This document shows positions 1 to 18,097 of a stretch of DNA of 64,000 nucleotides, one piece after another. Origin of the DNA: Theropithecus gelada (lineage: Eukaryota > Chordata > Mammalia > Primates > Cercopithecidae); contig NC_037681.1 in NCBI RefSeq assembly GCF_003255815.1, positions 63,751,690 to 63,815,689 on the forward strand, read 5' to 3'. Position 1 is the first letter of the stretch. Each line of letters begins with the position of its first letter. The notes under the pieces are model-generated. The model saw only the letters and a list, made by a program, of their open reading frames with translations, ran no database searches and was not told the DNA's origin. A program made the position numbers and the translations under genes.

Positions 1-73
1 TGACCTCAGGTGATCCACTCGCCACGGCCTCCCAGAGTGCTAGGATTACAGGCGTGAGCTACCGCGCCCGGCC
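1..73 (-). mobile_element. Alu, antisense, cut by window edge
   Basis: The reverse complement of the Alu head is seen, ending 'accgcgcccggcc' at 73. The rest lies outside the window. Confidence 0.95.
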
Positions 74-74
74 T

Positions 75-660
75 CTTGGAACTTTTATTCCGGTGGAGAG
101 AAAACAAATAAATAAAATTATGCAGAGAATTAAACCAGTGGGATGAATGACAGCAAATAACTGGGTGGTTACTGTAGTCTGAGAGGTCAAGGCAGTACCC
201 CTGTGCAGATGACACTGAAGCTGAGATTGGAATTATATGAAGGAGTCAGCCATGCGGGACGAGGGAAGAATATTCCAAGCAGAGGGAACAGCTATTGCAG
301 AGGCCCTGAGGTTGGAATGGGCTTGGGAGTGGGAAAACCCGAAAGAAGGTTGGAGTGGCTAGGGGAGGAGTGGCAGGGGCTGGACTGGTTAGGATTTTGT
401 ATGTAGGAATTTAGGTTTTACCCAGATTAAGATGGGAAGCCAAGACAAGAGTTCTGAGCAGGACAGCAGTATCATCTGTTTTACTCCTGAAGAAGCGAGC
501 CTGGATTTCAGCAAACAAAAATAGAGGCAGGAAGACCAGGCTGCAGAAGTCTGGGGAGAGATGGTGGTGGCTTGGACTAGCACATGAAACAAGCCTGGTG
601 GACAGGCACTGTGTAAGTATTTGTTGAATGAATGAACAAATGAATGATTGAATACCCTTA
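75..660 (-). mobile_element. L2 LINE 3' fragment, antisense
   Basis: The stretch 'ccaagcagagggaacagc' followed by 'gaggccctgaggttgg' and 'gatggtggtggcttggact' is the reverse complement of the L2 3' region as I know it. A short sense-like tail 'tatttgttgaatgaatgaa' lies near 618. Boundaries are approximate. Confidence 0.7.
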
Positions 661-752
661 TCTGACCACTTCTCATCTCATACTTAAATAGTAAGAAAAA
701 TCTCTAGACTATCTTAAGTAGGAGTAAGAGAAGGGGTCAGAAAACAGTTTAG

Positions 753-1062
<310 letters not shown>

Positions 1063-1102
1063 CAACTTAGAATTTTAAAGTAGACACATATAAATGATGA
1101 AT

Positions 1103-1418
<316 letters not shown>

Positions 1419-3096
1419 GAAATGATGGAGGCAAATAAGTGTAACTCATCTGAAGAGGAATTTAGGCCAGGCTTGGAGATAGGCAGGAGGATATATTCTA
1501 GTATAAAGTGATTCTAACTTTTTTGGGTCATTCTTCTTTAGAAAAAGGTACTTGGTACATCTATAATATTGAGTCTGGGGCCAGGCTCTGGCACCACAGA
1601 GCAGAAAAGGCACTTTGAAGACAATATACCTGAGGTGATTAGGAAAGAGCCTATGGAAGGCAGGAGAAGGAGGGAGGCAGTCAGTACTTGCAGAGCCCTT
1701 CTAGTGCCTGACCCTGTGATCTGGCAGGAACTGAAAAAAGCACAGGGCCTGCTGCAGGTCTGAGACTGGTGGGCAGCCTTAGAGGTTCCAGGGGTGGAAG
1801 CATCTGTGACTCAGTGTGAAGTCCCACAGGCCTGGGGCTTTGCTGACTGAGCTGTCTCACTCCATGGGGCCACTGGAAAATGTCACAGTGACCCAGGCCT
1901 CCCTATCTCTCTCCTCCCAGGCTTCCCTCCCTGTTTGCTCAAGGGTCGGGGCATATGAGAAGTGTTCATCCTTTCATGCTGGCTCACGGGCTCTGTGTGG
2001 GTGACGATGATGCCACATGTATATGTGTGTGCAGATGTTGGTTTTTTCCTTCTTTGCCTTGCCCTGGCTACATGGCTGCTTGGACTCAACCTCACAATGC
2101 CACTTGCCTACTGCTCCATTCTCTAACCTCTGAGTCTCATTTTTCTACATCTCACTCCTACTTCCCTTCTTCCACCTCCCTGCTAAACACCATTGTTATT
2201 CCATTCTCTACAGGTCACCATGCCAAGCACAGGAGGCTCCTTCGGTGTCTCCCAGGTAACCCAGGGCCATGGTCCCTGCAGCCCCAGGCTGGCTCTCTGG
2301 TCCTGTAATCCAAGACACAGACTTCAGAGGTAGGAGTGAGGAGGGACCCAACACTACAGGCTGCAAACTCAGCCTACCAGACCCGGACAGTGCGCGAGTC
2401 AGCAAGACTGCCACCCTAGTTGGTATGAATCAGTGAAAAACGCTGCCCCTTGAGCTGGTTCCAGCAGAGAGGGTCTGCCTGCTTGTTCCGGAGTTTCCTT
2501 ATTTCAAAGCGTACTCTCATGCTTCTTTTGCCACCTGACTGTGGTGAAAAGTCAATCCATTAACACAAATTGAGCACCCACTGTGTACCTAATAGAAAAC
2601 AGTCTCTAAGTTCATGAGGGCTAGTTGGGAAGAGAGAACTAAAGCACAGGAAAGGGAAAATGATAAAAGTGTAAAACAGCAAAGGCTCTGTGATGATACA
2701 ATAACCAAATGCTGCAGCGGTTCAGGGAATGGGGAGATCCCGGAGGGCAGGGGTGCTGTCGAGAAGATGGGATTTAATGCATTCCCACTAAATGTCCATA
2801 TTTGGCAGGACAAGCAGAAGTTTTACATGACTTTTTGTGGGCAAGGGGCCTGCTAGGAAAGAGGGACCAGAATTACTTGGAGACAGTATTCTAACAAAAA
2901 GAGCTACAGCTGATCTGCCTGCTTGCCTACCCACTACCCCCTTTAAAGGTCTTACATATACATTTTTCCATAATAAAGTTTCTACCAAGAAGTCATCCTT
3001 CTTGAACCAAAACACTAACAACAGGCATGAAATCTGGCACCCCTTGCTCAGTGCCTTCGCTTATCCTGTATCAATTCAAGCAGAAACTGTTTTCCC
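1419..3096. other. Intron sequence with one L2-like fragment
   Basis: No gene is seen. About 2545-2790 looks like antisense L2 ('attgagcacccactgtgtac', then 'aagttcatgagggctagt'). The rest is unassigned. Confidence 0.5.
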
Positions 3097-3405
3097 TTTT
3101 TTTTTTTTTTTTTGAGATGGAGTCTCGCTCTGTTGCCCAGGCTGGAATGCAGTAGTATGATCTCAGCTCACTGCATCACTGCGGAAACTCCACCTCCGGG
3201 GTTCAAGCAATTCTCCTGCCTCAGTCTCCTGAGTAACTGGGACTACAGATGCACACCACCATGCCCAGCTAATTTTTATATTTTTATTAGAGATGGGTTT
3301 TCACCATGTTGGCCAGGCTGGTCTTGAACTCCTGGCCTCAGGTGATCTGCCCACTTCAGCTTCCCAAAGTGCTGGGATTACGCGTATGAGCCACCACACC
3401 TGGCC
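3097..3405 (-). mobile_element. Alu, antisense, full length
   Basis: T-run and complete Alu, with flanking 'gaaactgttttc' on both sides (near 3083 and 3408) as target-site duplication. Confidence 0.96.
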
Positions 3406-4643
3406 GGAAACTGTTTTCTGAGCCTTACAAAAGGAGACGGGAACGGGAGCAGGCCATCTAAATTAGGTGGCCAACAGTGGCTGAAGCTGAAAGAGCAAGA
3501 GAGGGAGATCCAGTGCCAGGAAAAGCAAGAAGCCTGAGGGAAGTTCAGAAAGCCATCCCCCTGCCTGCCCTGTCCCCATGGCCCATCCAGCTCCCAGAAG
3601 CACCCTGCCTCCGCTAAGTGGAACATATGGGGTTCTGCCTGGCGACCTCCTGATCTAGCCGTCCTTAAGTCCATCCTGGAGTCCTTCGGTCTAACTCTCT
3701 GCAGTATTTCCAGCTAAGCCACACCAGATAACTTGCATCGGAGTGAAAGAGCTCTACAAAAAGAAAAGGCTCAGGTCCCCCTGGCTTGTAGGAAAGGCTA
3801 TGGAAGAATCCCAATCACTGGATTCTTTCTTTTAGCCCTTCTAACCTTCTAAGATACCTTTCTTATCTTCTCTTCCTCTGAAGGCAGCTTCACAAATTTG
3901 TACCTGCATGGGTTCCTCCCCTGCTGCTCTCTCCCAGAACTCTGCCTAACTTAAGAATCGTACAAATGCCGGGATTTAAAGTTAAATATTGTCCAGGTTG
4001 TTTTTCCCACACAGAGGCCTTTGTTCAAATGAAATCTGACATTAAATCCCCGATGTGGTATATAAAACAGATCCAAGTGGCCGCTTGGTGGAAGAGGGTG
4101 GGGAGCTGCAGAGACAGCCTTGAGCATCTCCCGCTCTTTCATTAGAGCTCTTTCCTCAGCATTTCAAGGCCTGAAGTCAGAGCAGGGAAAGGAGGAAGGC
4201 GGAGCCTTGCCTGGAGTCTGGCCCACACATTTTTTTTCTCCTAGCTGCGAATTTCAATCCTTTACTCTTAAGTCCTGGAAATGTCATTTCTTCCATTCCC
4301 TTCTGCAGGCTCCATGATTGGTACAGAGTGGGGAGGGAGGGGCAGAGAGGGTCCTGCAGCTGGGGCTCCCTGATGTCCATACTTCTAAGGGCTGAGGGTG
4401 CTTCGGATATTGCAGGGAGAAAGTTGTTGACAGGCTGTGAGTTTCATGCTTCCCTATGCGGGGTGAAGCATGTGCAGGAGATTCCAGCAGGCAAAAAAGG
4501 TGAGTAAGAAATCCATTCTCAGGAGGGCCGGCTAATCATGGCATTATTTTCCCCAGGCCTTCTAGAATCATTAACTAATTCAAATCTAGACCTAAAGCCA
4601 ATTATTCAAAACGATATCTTAGGGTGAGGAAGTCTGAATGACT

Positions 4644-4711
4644 GCATTTAACGCTTGCCTCTTCTACAGGTTCCAGAAAGTGCAAGCATTTAACACTTGC
4701 CTCTTCTACAG
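4644..4711. repeat. 26-bp direct repeat, 42-bp period
   Basis: 'gcatttaacgcttgcctctt' plus six bases at 4644-4669 recurs at 4686-4711 with a single g to a change. The 16 bp between them include 'ttccagaaag'. Confidence 0.9.
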
Positions 4712-5269
4712 AAAGAAAGATCTGTTAAGGAGCACTGGAGATCCCAGGATAGCTGTGCTGCGTTCTGAGGAAGGCAGGACAGAGCTCAGTCTATTCTGTT
4801 CCCACAGGAGATGAAGGTCTCCCTTTGCCCTCTCCATTTCTATTGTCGAGCTTCCAAGACCTAAGGAATACTTCGTCCTGGATCTCAGTGACTTGTGGCC
4901 TCTGACTGCCTTTCCCGATTTCCTGGTAGTTTCACTTCCTGGAATGCCACGGTCTGACTTCTACATCAGTGCCAGAGGCATGCCTCGGTATTTTTCCCTG
5001 GACACCTCATAGGTTTGAAACTCTGAGGTCACCTCATGCTTTCCCTTCTCTCCCACCTCCCACAGCAGCACTTCCCATGTGGAGATTACCCAAACCCCAA
5101 CCAGTACTCTCACACATCAGTCCTCTCCTCTCCACCCCATCCCTACTGAGAGCAGCTGGAGAGGACTGTCGCTGCCAGCCCCCAGCTGATTTCCCTGCTT
5201 AATAAATCCCCTTACTCATCCCCAGCCCTGGCCCATCTCACACACTGCTGCAGAGATTCCACAAGTATG

Positions 5270-5600
5270 TTTCCTGTAACACCAGTCTCCTCTGAGTGCC
5301 TTCCCACCTCATTCCTGCTTTAAACCCTCTCCAGCTTCCCATTACCTGCAGAAGGAGATCGGGGCTTGGTACTGAGCCATCCCACAAGCGGGTGCCCCTG
5401 CCTTGCTCAGTTCATTTCCTGCTCCTCTTCCTTTCCTGGCCTAAGCCTGTGTTCTGACCACAGAAGTCCACTCACTGCTGCCCAATTAGCTCCCAGGTTC
5501 TCCCCAACTCCAGGGTTTGGCTCCAACTTCTCTTTCTGCATTGACTGTTCTGCTCTCATTTGTGTCACATCTCTCCCTTCCTTTGGGCCCACTCCACTCT
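5270..5600 (+). mobile_element. L2 LINE fragment, sense
   Basis: 'ctctccagcttcccatta' followed by a C/T-rich coding-strand-like stretch matches the L2 3' region. It is diverged and its borders are approximate. Confidence 0.55.
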
Positions 5601-6041
5601 CCAGACCCTTTCCAGAGAGACCCCACAGAATGCACCTCCTAATTCCTCAAGCTCCTCCAGCAGGCTGCTAGAAGACAGTCTGAGAGCAGAGCTCCGTCTG
5701 CATCCATCCCTCACTGACAGTGGGAGATCTCAGAGGTGTGGAGCTCTTGCGTTGTATTTCTTTCTTGGAGGAAAACTGAGAACTAACTTTAATTTTTTCA
5801 TTGTAATTTTAACTTCTCAAAGAAGACGTTAAATATTAACACAACTTAATAATGTTATTTTACTGTGGCATTTAGCCAACCACTGATTTGGGGACAAAAG
5901 AAACAACATGTACTTTTAAGGTAGTTAAGACTCAATGGTAATTAACGTGGAACACCAAAGAGGAAAACATCAGCAGTGATTCTACAAAATCCTTGTATGT
6001 TGAATGAATGTGAAGTTACCACCAGCACTTGATATCCTTGA

Positions 6042-7521
<1,480 letters not shown>

Positions 7522-7613
7522 ATAACAGAGACTTGGCCTTATTTAAAACCGATGACAATGTAACTAGCAAAAGACCTAACAGTTTATTAAATTTCTACCT
7601 TTAAAAATAATTT
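7522..7613. repeat. Apparent source of the 92-bp segment inside the Alu at 9543-9933
   Basis: This sequence, including 'gagacttggccttatttaaa' and 'accgatgacaatgtaactag', recurs at 9585-9676 in the same orientation with three differences. Here it sits in ordinary intron next to a hAT fossil, so it is taken as the source. Confidence 0.93.
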
Positions 7614-7633
7614 TTCTCTAGGATGTCCTAGAG

Positions 7634-7841
7634 CAGGGGTCAGCAAACTATGGCTAGTAGATCAAATCTGAGAAGCTGCCTATTTTTGTAAGTACAATTT
7701 TATTGGAACACAGTCATGCCCATTTGTTTACCTACTGTTTGTGGCTTTCCCACTAAAATGGCAGAGTTAAGACAGAGACCAAATGACCAACAATGCCTAA
7801 GATACTATCTGGCTCATTATAGAAAAGTGTGCCAACCCCTA
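7634..7841. mobile_element. Non-autonomous hAT (Charlie-type) DNA transposon with 8-bp duplication
   Basis: The ends are 'caggggtcagcaaacta' and 'gtgccaaccccta', imperfect inverted repeats of the widespread MER type. Flanking 8-mers tcctagag (7626-7633) and tcctacag (7842-7849) match at seven of eight positions, as expected for hAT insertion. The MER subfamily is not named because I could not check it. Confidence 0.85.
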
Positions 7842-7884
7842 TCCTACAGCAATAAGGCAATGCGAAAGGATAAGAACGAGGTAC

Positions 7885-8016
7885 CTGTTGACTGGCAGGT
7901 ATTTTCTTGTGACATGGCAGTTGTCACAGTTTCCGTGGCTGCATCTCTAACAGCTTGCTCCTCACTCTGCAGAAGGGTAAGGACACACTTCCAGAGAGCA
8001 AGTGTATCCTGCAACT
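7885..8016 (-). CDS. THADA: THADA internal coding exon F (last in window)
   Basis: The minus-strand acceptor 'tcttcttag' precedes AGTTGCAGG and the donor is ACAG|gtacct. AG completes the Glu codon from exon E, followed by 43 codons starting LQDTLALWKCVLTLLQSEEQ and ending TAMSQENTCQST, plus a trailing G for the next codon. The length of 132 bp fits. This is the THADA stretch before the final ~190 residues. I looked for the following exon (expected to begin with FAFCQVD-like sequence) in 1-7884 and did not find it, so it lies left of the window. A fossil hAT element with its 8-bp duplication ends 35 bp from the donor. Confidence 0.94.
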
Positions 8017-8467
8017 CTAAGAAGACCAAAAGGAATCTGAATTACCTAGAATGCAATTAACAGGCAGGTGCAAATACTGCTTCAAATCCCTGGTGGAAGA
8101 GAGGAGCACTGAATGAGTTGCAGCTATTCCTTTTTTTCTGGGTACTGTTAAGACAGAAAGAGTGTTAGACAAATACTGGCAAAGAGAGACTCCTAAGGGA
8201 GCAGATTTGGAAATGTCTTTTTTGGGGGTGAGGAGGTAGGCTTTCTGGAGGCAACCAGCCCTAGGCAAGGCCTCCAGAAGATGCTGCCCAGCTGACAAAG
8301 ACCTGGTGCCCTACTCTTCTAGTTGAGTCCTGATTCTCTACAAGAAAACTTTATGCATAAGACTGCTTTGGAGAAACTGGCCCAGTGTTGATTCAAGTGT
8401 CTGAGCCTATAAATTCTGAAAGTGAAGCATCAATCAAGATTATGCTGTGGGGGCATGAATAAAAAGA
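8017..8467. other. Intron between THADA exons E and F, unassigned part
   Basis: No repeat or gene was recognised. Confidence 0.5.
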
Positions 8468-9933
<1,466 letters not shown>

Positions 9934-9978
9934 TCTCATGTACTTTTACGTCCTTTGCTTCTACCTATTCAGTACCTT

Positions 9979-10264
9979 TTTTCATTGAGATGGGGTCTCA
10001 CTATGTTGCCCAGGCTAGAGTGCAGTGGCACAAGGGCTCACACTACAGACTCAACCTCCTGGGGTTCAAGGAATTCTCCTGCCTTAGCCTCCTGAGTAGC
10101 TGGAACTATAGGTGCGTGCCACCACATCTGGCTAATTTTTTAATTATTTGTAGAGAGAGGATCTTGCTATGTTGCCCAAGCTGGTCTCGAATTTCTGGGT
10201 TCAAGTGATCTTCCTGCCTCATCCTCCCAAAGTGCTAGGTTTATAGGCATGAGTCACTGCGCCT
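9979..10264 (-). mobile_element. AluJ, antisense
   Basis: 'gagatggggtctcactatgt' and 'aatttctgggttcaagtgat' are old Alu features. It lies close behind the preceding Alu. Confidence 0.93.
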
Positions 10265-11153
10265 ATTTTTCATGTTCTTATAGGCACAGGACCCAATTTC
10301 ACAAAGGAATTCCAGGTTATTCCATACACATTTTACCTGTTATGAGCTAGGGTTTGAGTAGTTAAAGTCACCCAGAAAATGTGCTGCAAAATGGTATTAA
10401 CTTTACTGGAGAAGCTTTACTAAGGTTTGTCATCCTTTGCTCTTATTCCTCCGGGTCTAATGATTAAATCACAATCACAGAAGGTCCCTTCTCAATATAT
10501 CTCTCTGGCTGTAAGAAAAATGCCTGAAGTCACTAAGAAGAAAAAAGTTAAAACCATATTGAAGAAAACATTGTATCCTAGAGAGATACAGGGACATGAG
10601 ACCCTTTATTGGTCTGAACTCCTACAACATTTAAAATTTGAATCTCACTATCTAAAAAACAATTCCCTCCTTTATTCTGTAAATCCTTTCTCCACAACTA
10701 TACTGAAAGCTTCTTGGAGGCAGTGACCATGTCTGATTCTTGAGGGCTGAGCATGGAAGAGGTACACAAAAATATAACTCTACTAATAGATGAGAAGAGA
10801 ATCAGAGCATGTTAATATGGGATTAAATGCGGCAGGAGAGGGCAGGGCTGGGGTTGAAGATGGCTTTAGAACCTGGGTTTTCCTTTTATTAAACCCTATG
10901 CTTAAAAGCAAAACAAAAAAACAAAATAACACCATTTAAAAATTTTTTTAAAAAGAACTATGCTTTTCAATTCCTTAGGATTTTCTCAGGCTTGGTTCTT
11001 ACACATCATTGACATGCTGCCCTTTCCTATTACTCTTGACACACAGAGTAGCAGTCAGGAGAGACATGGAGGTGTACAACATGCTGGAAACCAGCTAAGA
11101 TCTGTACATCCATTTAATTTCAAAATATCTCCACCTTTACGTCCCAAAGATCC
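10265..11153. other. Intron sequence with an L2 remnant
   Basis: About 10660-10770 ('gaaagcttcttggaggcagt') resembles the L2 3' end in sense orientation. The remainder is unassigned. Confidence 0.5.
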
Positions 11154-11508
11154 TAATATGGTTTGGATTCACAAATCTCATGTCGAATTGGAGTGGATGG
11201 TAGGAGGTGAATGAATCATGAAGGCAGATTTCCCCCTTGCTGTTCCCATGATAGTGAGTGAATTCTCACAAGATCTGATGGTTTAAAAGTGTGTGGCACT
11301 TCTCTCTGCTCTCTGACTCTCCTGCTCTGCCATGGGAAGCTGTGCCTTGCTTCCCCTTTGCCTTCTGCCATGATTGTAAGTTTCCTGAGGCCTACCAGCC
11401 ATGCTTCCTGTTAAGCCCATGGAACTGTGAGCCAATTAAACCTCTTTTCTTGATGAACTGCCCAGTCTCAGGTAGTTCTATATAGGAGTGTGAGAATGCA
11501 CTAATACA
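11154..11508 (+). repeat. 5' LTR of MaLR element
   Basis: It starts 'taatatggtttgg' (consensus tg mutated to ta) and ends 'gcactaataca'. It contains 'attaaacctcttttcttg', a polyadenylation-like region typical of this LTR. Confidence 0.92.
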
Positions 11509-14128
<2,620 letters not shown>

Positions 14129-14189
14129 GATACCTTCAACTTAAAACAAAAATCATTGAATGCAACCAGCAGCCTATCCAGTTACTTTA

Positions 14190-14360
14190 GCCAGATGCCT
14201 AGAAGTCATTCTTGAATTTTCCTTTTATGTCAACCTCAATACCACCAAGTCCTGTTGATTCTACTTCCTAAATCTTTTGAGCCTGTTCTCTCTTCCTTGC
14301 TGTCAAAGCTTCACACTCACCCATTCATTTCTCACCTAGATTATTGCAATAGGCCTCCCG
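14190..14360 (+). mobile_element. L2 fragment, sense
   Basis: 'accaagtcctgttgattcta' and 'tagattattgcaataggcct' match L2. The next fragment has the opposite orientation. Confidence 0.7.
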
Positions 14361-14696
14361 GAAGAAAGGACAGTTAGGCTGAGTCTTGAAAGACAAACAG
14401 AAGTCAGTCAAGCAGTGGTTTGTTTAATTTAGAGAACTGTTCCCTACTGATGACACATAGGGCCTGTGTTGGGGAGTGGTGGATAAGGCAGGAGGAGTGG
14501 GTTAGGGGACAGAACAGGAAGGGCCTTGTGAGCCGTGCTAAAGGGTGTTTAGGCTTTATACTGAAAGCAGTGGGAACCCACTCAAAGGTTTTAAACAGTA
14601 GACTGAAATTATCAGACTTGCATTTCAGAAAGATCTTTGTAGAAAAAAGTTTAGGGTAAGGCTGAAAAACAAGAGGCTGGTTTTTGTGTGTTGGTG
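14361..14696 (-). mobile_element. L2 fragment, antisense
   Basis: 'gaagggccttgtgagccgtg' and 'gcagtgggaacccactcaaa' are reverse-strand L2 3' sequence. The last ~43 bp (14654-14696) recur near 48026. Confidence 0.7.
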
Positions 14697-14988
<292 letters not shown>

Positions 14989-15150
14989 AGTGTGTTCGTG
15001 AAAATGATAAGAGCATGAACTAAGATGGCAGGAATATATCTGAAAGACATAAAGGTAGGTTTCATGTTGCCATCTTTCACCTTCCCTTTTTTTAGGCAAG
15101 AGTATCTATTCATATTTTAAGTGAACAGACTTCCGTCTCAGCACACTTAC

Positions 15151-15304
15151 CAAGAATAGGATGGGGGTTGGTGAGGAAAAGTGGTGCAGTACTGGTGAGG
15201 ACTTCAACGACGGCCAGCCTCGACTCTGTAGGAAGATGGTCTTCACAGGACAAGATGACCAGCTGAACCCACTGCTTCAGCTCAGCAGCTATTAATTCCC
15301 TGTT
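15151..15304 (-). CDS. THADA: THADA internal coding exon E
   Basis: The minus-strand acceptor 'tgcttttag' precedes AACAGGGAATTA and the donor is CTTG|gtaagt, a near-perfect consensus. The exon gives 51 codons beginning NRELIAAELKQWVQLVILSC and ending PLFLTNPHPIL, then one base G that joins AG of exon F to make Glu. The 154 bp agree exactly with this phase. Human, as I recall it, has T where this copy has A before PLFLTNP. The exon is flanked by oppositely oriented Alus, one ending 162 bp on the low-coordinate side and one starting 236 bp on the high-coordinate side. Skipping it would shift the frame. Confidence 0.95.
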
Positions 15305-15540
15305 CTAAAAGCACAAAATATACCTATCAGTTCAGAAGATGCAACAAGGGCTGACATGGAATTAGGGGTGACCTACACCAGACTGGGCCTGCAGATTAGC
15401 TCTTAGCTCAGTGGGAAGAAAGTTGTTTTTTAGTTGCTTTTCTATTCCAACTAGAGAGAAATATGCCCAAGGAAGAAAACCTGACTTGTCTTTCGGTAAG
15501 ATGGAGTCACTATGACTAGACAGCAAGTTGTTTTAGTCTT

Positions 15541-15840
15541 TTTTTTTTTTTTGAGACAAGATCTTGCTCTGTTGCCCAGGCTGGAGTACAGTGGTGCAAT
15601 CTTGGTTCACTGCAACCTCCACCTCCTGGGTTAAAGTGATTCTCCTGTCTCAGCCTTCTAAGTAGCTGAGAGTACAGGTATGTGCCACCACACCTGGCTA
15701 ATTTTTGTTAGACAGGGTTAAAATGAGACAGGGTTTCACCATGTTGGTCAGGCTGGTCTCAAACTCCTGGCCTCAAGTGATCCGCCCACTTTGGCCTCCC
15801 AAAGTGCTGGGATTACAGGCATGAGCCACTGCTCCCAGCC
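15541..15840 (-). mobile_element. Alu, antisense, with small internal duplication
   Basis: Full Alu from T-run to 'ccactgctcccagcc', flanked by 'ttagtctt' motifs. In the middle 'gacagggttaaaatga' precedes the normal 'gacagggtttcacc', a local duplication. It starts 236 bp from exon E and is inverted relative to the Alu at 14697-14988. Confidence 0.94.
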
Positions 15841-16379
15841 TTCCTTTAGTCTTTCTGGATGCAAATCAGATTATGAGAACACTGGCATACATTCGGTCTC
15901 GTAAAGACCAAATTTGTGGGGAAAGACTGTCCAGCAAATAATAACGTGTTGTCACCAATAACCAGATGCCCCTCCTATAGTAACGGAACCCCAGATTTTT
16001 GGCTGGGCCCATGGGCATCCAGCTAGAAACTACATGTCCCAGTCTCTCTTGCATTTGGGAGTAACAGGTGATTAAGTTCTGAAGACTGGGATGACACTAG
16101 AAGTAGTATCTGTGCACTTTCAAGTCATACCTTAATAAATGTCCATGATCTTTATTTCCTGGGTTTCCCCTTCCTGCTAGCTAAACAAGGACAAGATGGT
16201 GGAAGCTGGAGCAACCAGGTGGGGCCCTAAGATAGAAACTATGTGTTTAGGACAGAACAACAAAGTATGAGAACCTGGTGACTCAACACTGTCAAGCTAC
16301 ATTTGCTTTGGACTGCTTCTATCTGATTTAAGCCACAGTATTTATGAGTTTCTGTTAAAACATTTAAAGCAGAATCACA
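15841..16379. other. Intron, part LTR-like fossil of unresolved family
   Basis: About 15955-16365 ('actacatgtcccagtctctc' ... 'atttaagccacagtatt') has the look of an old mammalian LTR or DNA element. I could not assign the family. Confidence 0.35.
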
Positions 16380-16658
16380 GGCCAGGCACAGTGGCTCACG
16401 GCTGTAATCGCAGCCGAGGCAGGTGGATCACCTGAGGTCAGGCGTTCAGGACCAGCCAGGCCAACATGGTGAAATCCTGTCTCCACTAATATACAAAAAT
16501 TAGCTGGACATGGTGGCGCACGCCTGTAATCCCAGCTACTCAGGAGGCTGAGGCAGGGGAATTGCTTAAAGCCAGGAGGCGGAGGTTGCAGTGAGCCAAG
16601 ATCACGCCACTGCACTCCAGCCTGGGAGACAGAATGAGACTCTATCTCTAAATAAATA
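16380..16658 (+). mobile_element. Alu, sense, with short internal deletion
   Basis: 'ggccaggcacagtggctcac' start; about 11 bp of the usual 'actttgggagg' block are missing near 16411. 'taaagcag' lies on both sides. Confidence 0.93.
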
Positions 16659-16989
16659 ACTAAAGCAGCATCTAACACTATTGTTTAAACAAAGCAGTGT
16701 TGTTTTTATTTTTTAGAAAACTAGATTATCAGTTTATTACAAAGGCTAAAAGATACAAATGAACAGCCAGATTAAGAGAAAGATACACAGGGAGAGGTCC
16801 GGAAGGATCCCAAGCACAGGACCTCCTTTCCCTATGGAGCTTTGGGGTGTGCCACCCTCCTGGCACTTGGGTGCATCCTGTTCACCACCCAGAAGCTCTA
16901 TGAACTTTTCATTCTTCAGGGTTTTTAAGGAAGCTTCATTGCAACAGCATGATTGATTAAATCATTGGCCACTGGTGATCAACTCAACC
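16659..16989. other. Intron sequence, unassigned
   Basis: Nothing recognisable is seen. Confidence 0.5.
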
Positions 16990-17395
16990 TTCAGCTCCTT
17001 GTTGTTTTTAATAGTAACAGTTTTACTGAGATACAGTTCACATACTGTAGAATTCAATCATTTAAAGTGGCCAATGCAGTGAACTCTGGTGTATTTACAG
17101 ACATGTGCAATCACCATCACAGTCAATTTCAGAACATTTTCATCACCACAAAGAGAAACTCTGCACCCTTTAGCTATCACTTCCCTATCCTCCCATCTCC
17201 CCAGCCCTGAGTAAGTACTGATCTACTTTCTGTCTCTATCAATTTGCCAATTCAGGACATTTCCTATAAATGGAAATTTCCTATAAATGGAATCAGATAA
17301 TATGGCCAAATAATATTCCACTGTATGGATATACTACATTTTGCTTACTCATTCATCAGTTGATAAACATCTGGATTGTTTTCATCATTTAAACT
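16990..17395 (-). mobile_element. L1M 3' end, antisense
   Basis: 'tttactgagatacagttcac', 'cagaacattttcatcacca' and 'aataatattccactgtatgg' are the reverse complement of an old L1 3' region. A 17-bp tandem duplication sits inside it. Confidence 0.85.
17259..17292. repeat. Exact 17-bp tandem duplication in L1
   Basis: 'atttcctataaatggaa' occurs twice head to tail (17259-17275, 17276-17292). L1 normally has it once. Confidence 0.95.
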
Positions 17396-17784
17396 CTGTT
17401 CTTTCATTTTCTAACAGGGACTGTTGTTCCACATGTACTTTACTTCTCCTATCAACTGAACCTCTTTAAACGTTCAAAATGTAACTAATGATTCCTTTGA
17501 TCATCTATGGGCATCTATGCAACTAACATGATGCGTATTTTAGACCTTGAGGAAGATGCTAATTCCCAATGCACCAAGAAACTCATATTTCCCCAGGAGC
17601 TTCTTTTATCTATTTCTCTACAGTTCTGTTCATTTTTTTTCTCCCTGGAAAATTCCCAATTTTCATTAAATATCACTTTATTCATGTACTGGACACAATA
17701 ACTGGTTAAAAACAGCTTTGGATAAGAATAATGCCTTGGCAGTCTTGCTAGGCTGCCCGGTGACTTCTGTCTTAGAACTTGGTG
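17396..17784. other. Intron sequence, unassigned
   Basis: No gene or repeat is recognised. Confidence 0.5.
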
Positions 17785-18086
17785 TTTTTTTTTTTCTTTT
17801 TTTTGAGACGGAGTCTTGCTGTGTTGCCCAGGCTGGAGTGCAGTGAGATGATCTTGGCTAACTGTAACCTCCACCTCCTGAGTTCAAGCGATCCTCCTGC
17901 CTCAGCTTCCTGAGCAGCTGGGATTACAGGCGCATGCCACTACACCTGGCTAATTTTTGTAATTTTTGGTAGAGATGGGGTTTTGCCATGTTGGCCAGGC
18001 TGGTCTCAAACTACTGACCTCAAGGTGATCTGCCCACCTCAGCCTCCCAAAATGCTGGGATTACAGGTGTGAGCCACCGTGCCCGG
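17785..18086 (-). mobile_element. Alu, antisense
   Basis: Interrupted T-run to 'ccaccgtgcccgg'. 'ggtgttttt' recurs on both sides. Confidence 0.95.
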
Positions 18087-18097
18087 ATCTGGTGTTT

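Noticed and set aside
7716..8060. 114-codon plus-strand open frame over THADA exon F
   Set aside because: It overlaps a hAT fossil and runs antisense to a clearly supported exon, so it is a chance frame.
10427..10726. 99-codon frame with a lysine-rich stretch, considered as a ribosomal-protein pseudogene
   Set aside because: No family is recognisable; the lysines come from A-rich sequence and there is no poly(A) tail or target duplication.
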